A program made the translations under genes and the position numbers. The notes beneath the pieces were generated by a model. It did no database searches. It saw only the letters and a list, made by a program, of their open reading frames with translations, and was not told where the DNA came from. From Patiria pectinifera (lineage: Eukaryota; Echinodermata; Asteroidea; Valvatida; Asterinidae), in assembly GCA_029964075.1 (NCBI GenBank), contig CM057135.1, positions 29,749,366 through 29,813,365 on the forward strand: a DNA stretch of 64,000 bases. Direction: 5' to 3'. How positions within the stretch are numbered: the first letter of the stretch is position 1; the number at the start of each line of letters is the position of its first letter. Below, one piece after another: positions 1 to 10,700 of this stretch.

Positions 1-1116
1 GTAAAAACATTCATTGTTGGAAAGAAACTTCAGTACTGCAAAGTCCATTTACCTGAGAGTGGGACCAATGATCTCCTATTTTGAAAGAAATATCTTAATA
101 AGAATTGAAGAAAACAGACAGTAATTGACCTTTGAACATCTCGTAAAAAAAATAATTAAGTGCTGTTATGTAAGTACTGAGCACAATGATCGTACATTTT
201 GAAGAACCAAAAAAGACTTAAAAATATGGTAAAATGTAGTCAAATAGTACTTTGATTGTTTACAGTGCATGATAGTTTGTATATCTGAACAATGGTGGTA
301 ATTTGCAAGTAACAGTAAAAAGCATCAAAGTTAGAGCTTTAATTTCATTTTACAAATAATTAAAAACCCAAACGTGCAGATAAAGAAGTACATAAAATGC
401 TTTTTTTACCGAAGAAATTGTGAAAATAAATGTTATTTTTACAAATATTTTCACAGATATGGAGGGATTTGATTGGTCAATTCTGGCAGTTTCTATGACG
501 ACCACGATCACCTTGAAAGACAGTTGATCATGGTGGGTTACGATACAAAATGCTGAACTCATCGTCCAAATGATGGAAACGTTTTTGAATCTGAGAACAA
601 TCATGATATATATCTTCATTGGCAATGAACCTGAAAACTCTGCTGCACCATTATTTCATATTTGAATATTTACAATCTGTTGATGTTACACAACAATCCT
701 TTTTCCCAGCTGTCTACAGCCGAGATCCGCTGAGCTTATTTCTTTTACAATGAAAATATGTCTCTTATGAGATACATCAAGCCACGAAATATGATATATC
801 ACTCAATATATACAGCTTAGAACATCTAGGAGGCTTGGCTGGGCTCTACTTGTACTGTATGTAGTAAGCAATGGAATCACTGATTACTGTTTAAGGGACG
901 GTTCAATTTCATGGAGCCTGTGGGCAGAAAATACTGCTAAGTGAAATACCTCGCTCAGCATAACACAGATGGATACCAGTCGTTAGCAATTCACATTGCA
1001 AGTCATTTGGATGGTAAGCTGAATTTGCTTAGCATATAGTTTCTCTGCTTAGCAAATTTCTGTGTACTGATATCACTATCAGCTCCATGGAATCGAACTG
1101 AGGGGGTTGTAGGGGA
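1..1116 (-). other. Probable 3' UTR and downstream flank of the distal tail
   Basis: AT-rich sequence without a credible coding frame directly follows the TGA of exon 27b on the minus strand. An ATTAAA-type polyadenylation hexamer (minus strand, 338-343) lies 774 bp past the stop, and I see no AATAAA in this orientation. The UTR end is an inference. The small open frame at 350-625 is not supported. Confidence 0.5.
338..343 (-). terminator. Candidate polyadenylation hexamer ATTAAA for the distal tail
   Basis: Reads TTTAAT on the plus strand, hence ATTAAA on the gene strand. It is the best match downstream of the exon 27b stop. Such hexamers are common in AT-rich DNA, so this is weak on its own. 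Confidence 0.3.
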
Positions 1117-1760
1117 TCAGACATCAGTGGTTAGGTTCTTGAGCTGTGCGTTCAGCTCTCTGTCATCGGGAAAGTCGTCCTCCTCGCTATCTTCCGTGTC
1201 ATCCACGCTGTCGTATTCACTTAGCCCCATCTCGCTGTCCGGATCGCACATCCCTGAGACGTCAGAACACGATGCGTTGGTGTCCGTGTACACCGACATG
1301 GACATGTTGTCCATGTTGGCGATGGCGCCCTCAAGGTCAAAGTTCAAGTCGCCGGTGGAGGCGGCCGACGCAGGGAACTGTCCGCGCTGCGGGTAGGGCA
1401 AGCCGTCTGATATGTCTTCCTCTGGGTCCGGTGGAGGCAAGGTAGAGTTGCTGACGGCATGCTTGGGCAAGTACTGGTTGGGATGCTGTCGGTAATGGGA
1501 GCTGAGCCCCACGTAGGGGGTGTCGTCCACCGGTGGGTAGCTAGCCAGCTGCTGCTGGAAGTCACTCATCGCCCCCCGGGGGTAGGGCATGTCTTCGTTC
1601 TCGGCTGGGTAGTCGGTATCCTCTCCGACGAACTCATCCTCGATGTCCTCGTCGGAGAGATTGGTGTTGGTGGGCGACTCGGGCGTCTCGTATTGCACTT
1701 CGGGGATGTTGCTGAGGGGTTCGCCGGCTGGCAACCAATCACTGCAGTCCCACTGGTATG
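1117..1760 (-). CDS. FAT1-like: Exon 27b: distal last exon, conserved FAT cytoplasmic tail with PDZ ligand
   Basis: The acceptor ends TTACCATTACAG and the exon enters in phase 1, so the last base of exon 26 completes an Ala codon. It encodes 213 residues and ends at a TGA (1117-1119). The tail begins Y-Q-W-D-C-S-D-W-L-P, matching the YxWDTSDWMP block of vertebrate FAT1/FAT3. It later has S-V-Y-T-D-T followed by a C-S-D-V-S segment, also a FAT1/FAT3 hallmark. It is strongly acidic near the end and closes with T-T-D-V, a class I PDZ ligand equivalent to the HTEV of FAT1. Tyrosines in the P-Y-V-G-L and N-Q-Y-L-P contexts are possible phosphosites. This exon gives the canonical intracellular output of the receptor. 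Confidence 0.93.
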
Positions 1761-4700
1761 CTGTAATGGTAACCAATGAAGATAAAGATGTTACAAAATA
1801 TGGATCAAACCTTTCTGTTGGGCTTGACTTGAGGGGTCTAGTTGAAAACACAATATCTGAAATCCAATATCAGAATATTAAGACAACATGCTCCGTTAAA
1901 AGTCTGGGAAATGAAATTGGAGGGAAAAATAAATCTAAAATGTGAACTTCAAATGCATGCTTTTCAAAGGGAAAATAAAACAATAAAATATCAATACACT
2001 ACAAAGTTTTTTGCACTTCAAAAATGACATTGACAAAAAACTTTTGGACTATGAGAGGGATGATGACTATATACAATTTGAATTCAAAGTGTAAAGTAAA
2101 TGTTATTGGTCTTTGAAAGGAAAATTTATCCAATCAAAGTGGTACAATATTTGTGGATGGTAAAAATGGGTTAATATCTTGAATATAGAAAATGATATGT
2201 AGGCCTGTTGTAGTTTCTGATGAATTTTAATATTGCTTGGTTGGTCTGATCAGTTTTCAGTTTATATGTGATAAAAATGCATCAGCAAAATTACTATGAA
2301 TATATATTGAAAAGCAATGATCATGTTGCACTTATTGGTACACATAGATGCTCGTGCTTGAATACACTGTGCCATGTAATTAAGATGTGAATAAAAAGTG
2401 GGCAGATACAAAAGTGTTCACTGAACATTACAAATATGAAACAGAGAATTTTTCCACCATTATAAATAAATGTGCACACGGTTACATGAATCCTGAAAAC
2501 AACCATTAAACATAAACAACAGAAAATTGTGATTATTATATCGTATTACCACCGGTATATCATAGCATGCCAAATTAATACATGGTAGGAAGAAAGTTAA
2601 CATTTAGAGGAAAGGTATTGGTGAATAGTGTCCTCCAGTTGGCACAACCATTACATCTGAAAACGGTTAAAAATCAGACCAAGATTCTGGAAGACAAAAT
2701 GGTCCCAACAAATGCAACACAAACAATCCACTGCCGGCAGCCATCTTTAAAACCAACTTTCGGTGACATGTAGTATAGTGCTCCCTCAGCCACCTAATTT
2801 TTCTGATGGTTTAGTTTTTTTGCTTTTTTTTTCATTCTCCTGACATATTTTATTTTCCAAAGGTTAATTGCCATTTGAATGCCCCCAATTTGCACAAACT
2901 TTGGGGCATAATGGCAGCAGATAGCCACATTAATTCTTGAAAGCCAGCAAGGACAAAAAAAATGAAATTAAGGAAATTTGATGAGTGATGTTTTGTCATT
3001 AACGTTTTTTATTTGGATAATGGGTTAGGTTTGAGCAAAGACTATGCTTCAGTGTGAGCATGCAGGTTAGAAGTGCATTGTCATGGTGTATCATGACGGT
3101 GATTAAGTATAGTTCCTGAACTCGTATTCAGAAAGTTTAATTTGAAGGCAGGCTATTTGTCAAACCACGGGTCCAGTTCTGGCTTGGGCTGTGTTTCAGC
3201 CACTGCGTCAATTTCTGAACCGAGCATTAAGTCATTGAGGTAATGAACCCGAGGTAGCGAAGTCAGAGCCCGAGGCTGAGCCCACGGTTTGAGAAATGCC
3301 CCAAGTGAAACCAGAGTTCAGGTCTAGTTACAAAGCCAACATAATTATTTCAACCTATGCAAAACTGTTTTACATTTTAGTACAATTCCAAGTGATTGAA
3401 TTTATAACTAGCTCAGTGCCTCCAAGGGATACCCAGAGGTATTCTATAGATAGTACCATTGGTGCTAGGAAGGATCTATGGGTACCCAGACGAACCAGTG
3501 AGGAGCAGTGTTACCTCCTACAAGTACCCAGTAGATATCTAGAAGTACCCAATATATACCTAAGGGTACCAAGAGGGATCCCTGGGTACCCAGAGGAACC
3601 AGTGAGGATCAGTGCTACCTCCTAGAGGTACCCATTAGATACTCAGAGGTACCCATTAGATACTCAGAGGTACCCATTAGATACTCAGAGGTACCCAATA
3701 GATACTCAGAGGTACCCATTAGATACTCAGAGGTACCCATTAGATACTCAGAAGTACCCATTAGATACTCAGAGGTACCCAATAGATACTCAGAAGTACC
3801 CATTAGATACTCAGAGGTACCCATTAGATACTCAGAGGTACCCAATAGATACCTACTGATACCATGCGGTTCTCATTACTGGGTACCTGGAAGGACCAAC
3901 AGGTACCAGTTACGCTCTCTATAATATTAATCCTGGAACCCCAAATAAAATGCTCTGTGGGTGCATGGTGGGAAGTCGACTTTCTGAATACAAGGGTTAA
4001 GTGTTAGAGGTGTACAGTGAGACTAGGGGAGGGAATGAGGCCGAGAGGCCGTGGGTGCAGGAGGCACAAAGCCCCCACGGTTACCACCCCAAATTCTGCC
4101 TCCACAAAGTCACATGCATTTCACTGTACACCTAAGGGTTAGTGCGTGCAAACGACAGAGTACAGTGGGAGGCTGGGGTACAGCTAGGTGAGCTCGTGGG
4201 TTAAAAGGGCACAAATCCCCCATGGCTGACACCTCCAGATCTGCCTCACCCACCAGCCTCAAAATCCACCATACATTCTCTGGATTAGTGCAACCTCGTC
4301 CCCTGGTGAGTGCTTAATAGATATCCATGCGTTTTTCAATGCTGTCCAAAATCTGTTAATGATCACGATCGTGAAATAACGTGACTTTTCTTTAAACGTT
4401 CATTAGCCGGTACCTTTTTGCCTAAATATATCTCCGGACACATCTAGACGTAAAAATAGCAGCAAGGTGCGGTGCAGGGAAGACAACGCAGATTCAAAAA
4501 GGGATGTGGGGGAATACAGAAAGAGCAAGAACAATTACCGGTTAGATTCTAAAGGTGTACAAGAGTCTTTGGCACACCAAGGGTGAAAGGTCAAATAGAA
4601 GCTTCTTCAAAACACTAGAATAGCAACTCAGAAAATTGGTGCATTGTGATTTTTAATATCTGTGCCATTTATGGAATTTTTCGAACTGCCACAGGCAAAG

Positions 4701-7700
4701 GTCAAAAACTGGTAGTCTGCCATTAGTAGTGCTGTGCATAACTTAACAGCAAGGAACCAGTGACTTTTTTAAATTTGTTGTAACAAAATGCGTAAGCTTG
4801 AATAAATATTGGCCTTTCGGAAGTTATTTAATTTTGGATAAAACGGCTCATTTTGCAAGCTGTGCTTTTCAGGAAGCCTGAAACATGATGCAAAGAACTA
4901 CCTGCACTTTTATAAAATTGCGATTCCTATACAAATATGGGCGATGGAAATTCAATAAACAAGAAGCAGTACAATGCAATGAAACATGCACACAATATAG
5001 ATAACCAATTTCACATAATGTACAAATCTGCATAGAATTAACAATGTAACAACTGAACACAAATATTAAAAAAAAAACACCTACAAAATTAAATATACAG
5101 TTGAAATGGATCTTTTTAAAAGAAATAAAACTGATAATAATTACTTCTAATGAAAAAAAACACCTACGAGTAACAGTGAAAGAAAAACTAAACCAATTGG
5201 AATTGTAACGAAACTTCTGCCACGTGTTAAGACATCATATTCAGTGTTGTGCTAAATGGCCAGACGTCCTGTTATGCATGCTGGAGGGAAAGACTACAGG
5301 ATTACAAAATGGTGGAACTGGAAAAGAGACTAGCACCACTCAAGGAGTTTCAATCACTCTGGGTTTGGGGTGAGGTCAAACCAAAGTATATACAGGGAGT
5401 ACAAGGAAACAAGATGTGAAGAAAGTAACACGAGGAAAAACTCCATGAATGAATAATGGGAGTAAATTAAGCAGGACTGAATGATCTGACTGACTACAGA
5501 CATCGAGGCTAACCCTTCTTTTCATTTGCCTTCTTTGTTTCTTCTTCTGCAACATCCTGAGGGTTTTGTGTGATGTAGACTGTTTGATGGGTATCATGGA
5601 ACTCGGTCATGGTTTCCATGGGCTCGTCTGACTCCAAGAAAGGATTGGAGGCTTCGTCCGAAGTGGCAGCGTCATCGTCGACGGTCTGGCAGCTAACGTC
5701 AGCAAGAATCTGTACCCCCTCGACGCCGATGGCCTTCTGCGTTTCAAGAAAGTCTAATGGAGGGACGTTGTTGAAGCCGATTTCAGAGTCAGCCGAGCTC
5801 TCGCCCTGCCGCTCGATCTTCAAACCAATCAGGTCGGCGTAGGACTTCTCGCTGTCGGAATCTGTCTGGATGTCGGACTGAGAGCTGTCCACTTCAAACC
5901 TGCTGATCTCCGGCTCCATGTTGAAGCGAACACTCTTGGATGGCGGCAAGACCGAGTCTATGTCGGTCTCAAGGACGGGACTGGTTTTGGAGGGGCGTTT
6001 TTTAAGGATCGGGGACTTGGGGGCGTACTTCTTGGGCGATTTCGTCGAGCTGGGGGACTGCTGGACGGTAGGGGCGGCACTCGTCAGGGGTTCGCATCGC
6101 TCCACGGCAGTCGGCGTGGTGGGGGATTTTGGTGGGGACACCGGGGACACTTTCGACAGGGGGTGATCCTGGGGTCTCTCGGTTTGAACAGGGGGACTTT
6201 GCGGCTTGGCTTGCTCAACCGATATCACCGTGTCCTGACTCGCATCCGAGTCGCTGTGATTGGAGGAGGGAGTCGACGGCGATGGAGGCTTCTCCTGATT
6301 GGTGGACAAATCTATCTCCTTGACAACGGTGGGCACAGCCTTAGAGGCTGCAATTTGATTCCATTGTGTAAGCATTAAAAACAAGCGAAAGAGAAAATAA
6401 GAGAGAACAGAGGAAAGAAGGTAGTTAAGAGTTAGTTGTGGTCATTAAATCAGAGTACAGGCAAATTAATCAGGCAAGATGGTTTAGTCAGGGTAATCAA
6501 CAAGCAACAGTCTCAGTTCATTCACAGCATCGGTATTAAACAAAAAATAAAAGTCTATTGGAAAAAAATGCTACATTTTCAGGCCGGGAGACATCAGATC
6601 ATTCCATTCATTGTGCACTCTTGATTAATGTAAAAAAAAAATGTTTCTCGGCAAATGTCGCAGACAAAAAATAAACGTCTCGTAAATATTCACAGGCGAT
6701 TTCAGAAAACAAATCCATAAGGTTCATGTACAAAAGAAATAAAAAGAAAAGAAAGATGCTAGCAGGCCAAGTTGGGGGTGCGTACCACCTTACCGGGACT
6801 GAGTCATTACTGGGCTTCGGAGTATGCTTCAAACGAAGACGGTTAATAGGGTTAATGAGGACATCTTTGTGAGGACAGTGGAGTGAAGACGTTAGAATGT
6901 TAGCACAACTTCTCTTTGTTACAAAACAACCAAGTGAGACATTTTAATATGCTACATCAGAACAGTCCTTTGTTTTTTTAAGACAAAGAGAAAATTCCGT
7001 CAATACTTCCAAACAATTTTGTTTTAATGTCACAGACTATGCTACTTTTCTCCCTTGCATGTTTGTGTAACTACTGCTTGAGTTCATATGCTGACTGATC
7101 AACCTCTTGTTAACGTGCATGATATTTACTTGTTTATTAGCACTATATTGTTTTATTAAAACATCTACCTATCCTAGAAGTAAGGGAAACATCCTTATCA
7201 GCCTAGCATCGCAACTAAATCTGGAACAGGTTAATTCTAATGTATCTACAAAGTCTAGCATGTGTCTACTAAAAGCTAGCGTAAGGCTGTAGTTTCTATG
7301 CAAATCTGAGGAAAGAGTAAGATTTTTTTTTTAAAATGAAAACCAGAAAGTAGGACAGAATATGTTATGGAAGAAAAGCCAAAGTTTGGTTGTTAAAAGG
7401 CGAAGGTGCGTGGCCACCTAGCACTACTACCAAAGCAAAGCTCTGAGGAGAGTTTGTGTTCTACTGACTATGTAAAGTAAGGTTTGGCAAAAGCCTAATC
7501 GTGTCAGCACAAACTTTTGAAACAGATTGCCAAGTAAATCAGGAACTCCCTTCTGAAACGTAGCTTTTTAGTATGTCGACTAGTGCTTTATCAAAGACAT
7601 GGCCATAATGAACATCATCTGTGGAACAATACATGCCCTTTGTATTGCTATTATATCAACTGTGAACTTCAAAAATTGTATTCTAAAAAAAAATTGACTT

Positions 7701-10700
7701 TTTTACTACGGGTCAAAAGATGCTCATTACAGTAACGATTTAAATTGAATTAACCATCTAAACCTCATCCTTCAACATAAAAATCTACACAACTATCAGA
7801 AGAATTAGCCAAAAAAAGTGGTTTTATTGAATTTTGTTTTTGTTTGGTTGTTGGGATTATCTTACCTGGTAATGCGTCGTCGTCGTTCTCTGTATTGATG
7901 GAGCTCATAGACGTCACCTCAGCGTGGCTGAACTCATCGTAGGCTGGGGGTTCCAGCGGCATGTGACCGTCCCTGGCTGGGGGCAGGATGCAGGGGTGGG
8001 AGTGCTGAAGGGGACGATTGGCAGTGATGGGGGCGTTGGTGGTGCTGTCACGCCCTGGAAATGGAAGGAATAATTGGATTGGGGCTGTAAGAGATCAGGT
8101 CAGGTCATGAGAATACAAAAACCCTGTCTTGGAGACTGTCTGCATACGGAAAGTAATTGATACAATTTAAGACATGGCAGACAATTTATTTACGTGTAAC
8201 AGGAAAGAATTTCGAAGGCTTTCAAATGCGCAGTCGTTTGTGGTATGAGCTGGGGTCAGTCTTCGCCAGTCAAAAAAATTCACAAAAAAATGACACAGAA
8301 ATACAGAAATGTGCAACTGGACTGCAGATTTTAAATATATTATACAAAACCTACCATCGACGTAGCTCTCGTGGGCGCTGGGCGCATCAAACTCCCAGGC
8401 AGGCTTGGCAATGGAGTCACTGTCAGAGGCCGAGTTGGAAGGCAGGGGAGGCAGGGATGGCTGCTGGCTAATGGGCTGGCCGTGGTAGGCTTGGGAATCA
8501 TCATAGCCGTACCTTTATGGAGAAAGGGGGAGCGATGGGTTAATTGATTGATTGATGTTACAGGTGGAATTGATTTTAATGGATTGATGTGACAGCTGGA
8601 ACCGTCTTTCAAGACTCCAATCTTAGATCAAATCAAACCCTTCTGACACAAACTTTGGTTTTCAGACCCCCCCCCCCCGACTACTAGGTATGATTATTGA
8701 AATATACTTGAAGTTTATAAACATACTATTTTTCAGGTTGAAATGGGAAAGAAAGGAGCTCTTTCAATATTGTGGACTGTAAGTTAAAGATACCAACCTT
8801 GATAGCTACCAAAAAAATTGTTAAAAAGAGTCAATTTTGTCTGATAAGTTATTTAAAACTTGTCAAAGAATCCGACATCTGTGCAGCAGTTTAACTAACT
8901 GAAGTTGATCATACCTGTCTGCCTCCAAATTATTGAGTGAGTTGTGGTTGCTTGGGGTGTATGACGCGGGCCGGTTTGGCAGAGGGGGTGGTGTGGGGCT
9001 AGGCGGGCTTGCCGGAGGGTACCCATAGTCTGATCCTTTGCTGTCTCGCTTGAAGGTATCCATGACATAACTGTTAGCGTTTGCACGGATGTGGTGCGAC
9101 TGGCGCTTGCGACGTCGACGCATGAAGAGAGCGAAGAGCAGGACCAGGAAGATGGCGATAACGGCTGCTACAACGATACCGATAATCTCTACCATGCCGA
9201 TGGCGAAGGGACCAGCTGTGATATTGGGGACAGCATCCAGGTTAAGATTGCGACAGACTTCATCTGGTGAGGATGGACTGCAGCATTTGTAGGACTCCGA
9301 CAGCTGCTCACAGTGTTCGCCGTATCGGCAGGGGTTCTGACTGCAGAGAGTCAGCTCCATCTGGCAGTAAGTGTCGCCGTAACCGGTGCCTGTGCAGTTG
9401 CAAGTCATGCTATTGAGCTTACAGAAGCCGCCGTTGAGGCAAACATCTACAGGGCAGAGCACCTCATTGCAGTTGCGTCCCGAGTAAGGCTCCTTGCAGT
9501 CACACTGGAAGTCGTTGCCGGTACTGTAACAAGTCCCGCCGTTCGCACAGGGGTCTGGGTTGCAAGGCGTGAAGGGATACTGGCATCTGTTGCCGTTCCA
9601 ACCTGGGCGGCAGTCGCAGACAAAGCTGTAACCATAGTCGATGCAAGTACCTTCATGCTCACACGGACTGCCAGCGCAGGCTTTCAGGACCTTGGCTGGG
9701 CACTCGCCGATACCGCTGGGCGTGATGCCGTCCCCGGTCCGCTCCAGTCTCAGCCCGTCGACATTCATGTCGCCCATGCACCCGACAAACCCATCCGAGA
9801 CGGTTTCCCTTCGAGCACGGACCTGGTCGGTCACCCTAGCACCAAAGACCATCTTGTTGAGGTTGAGGGCACGCTTGTCACCGGCCGCACTCCCAGTTGC
9901 CGAGACGGACCGGTCCAGGGTAACCGTTGCAACGTTTCCGTGGTGGCTGATGGATACCTCATGCCAATTGCCGTCATCCACGCGTTTTCTTGTCAGAGGA
10001 ATATTTGCTGGGCCGCTTCCGCAGTCGAATGTATACTGAACATAGCCATCCACAATCTGGAAATAGTATAAGAAATGAAATGCTGCTCATATCTCTGTAC
10101 AAACTAAAAAAGCAGTTTGATGAGGAAAATTTATGTGGTCGCATAAAACTTAAACAATCAAGTCACTTTATTCAAGTTTTCCTTTTGCTAGAGACAAAAT
10201 GTAACTTGATACAAAAAAAAATCATGGCAACAAAAAGCCATGCCTAAATTACTTGGATACTGCTGGCAGTAGCATACATGTCTACTAGAAGTGCACTAAG
10301 CTGCTTCCATGGACTTATGTGTAAATGCCAGTGTTGTGATACTCATACTCGTACTTTAGTACATTTTTTGGTACTCGCACTCGTACTCATGGCAAAGTAC
10401 TCCAAAACAACACTAGTAAATGCCCACCATAGCCAAGTACTTGGTCTTACCTCCAGCGTGCTGTAATCATCTCCTTCCCCGTGCATGATGACACCATTGG
10501 ATTCCACGGTGTGAATGGCTACGGCCACTCTGACTGACAGACTAGACACATCCAGTAAGTCATAGCGCATGTAGCTGCTGCCGGTGAAGCTCATGGGGCG
10601 CAGGCTGGGATCCCCTCCGCCGCAGCTCAGGCTGTTGTCGGCACAGACACAGGTGTAGGAGTCGCCGTTGCCCTGGCAGGACATGTAGTCTGGACAGGGG

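Larger units (their letters stand above)
3122..4260. repeat. Composite repeat: flanking inverted repeats, 21-bp minisatellite, foldback units
   Basis: A perfect 13-bp inverted repeat (GTATTCAGAAAGT at 3124-3136, its complement at 3979-3991) brackets about 870 bp. Inside are a foldback (3160-3292), two copies of a roughly 40-bp block (3481-3520 and 3585-3625) and the 21-bp array. Two further foldback units follow at 4008-4133 and about 4160-4260. The arrangement looks like a non-autonomous DNA transposon that carries tandem repeats, but no transposase is present. Confidence 0.6.
1761..5508 (-). other. Intron to the distal last exon; 3' UTR of exon 27a at its high end
   Basis: For transcripts using exon 27b this is intronic, part of a 6105-bp intron (1761-7865) that contains exon 27a. 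For transcripts ending in 27a the first several hundred bases below 5509 would be 3' UTR. The stretch 3122-4260 is a composite of minisatellite and foldback repeats, described separately. The rest is AT-rich with no exon I can support. Confidence 0.6.

Noticed and set aside
3615..3845. Minus-strand open frame of M-G-T-S-E-Y-L heptads
   Set aside because: It is the in-frame reading of a 21-bp minisatellite. There is no unique sequence, no signal and no splice support.
6767..6835. Possible small cytoplasmic exon (K-H-T-P-K-P-S-N-D) with a strong GTAAGG donor
   Set aside because: The only nearby AG acceptors give phase 0. In the phase 1 required after exon 26 the frame hits TAA at once.
9313..10071. 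252-residue plus-strand open frame
   Set aside because: Antisense shadow of exon 24, whose EGF, laminin-G and TM features are unmistakable on the minus strand.
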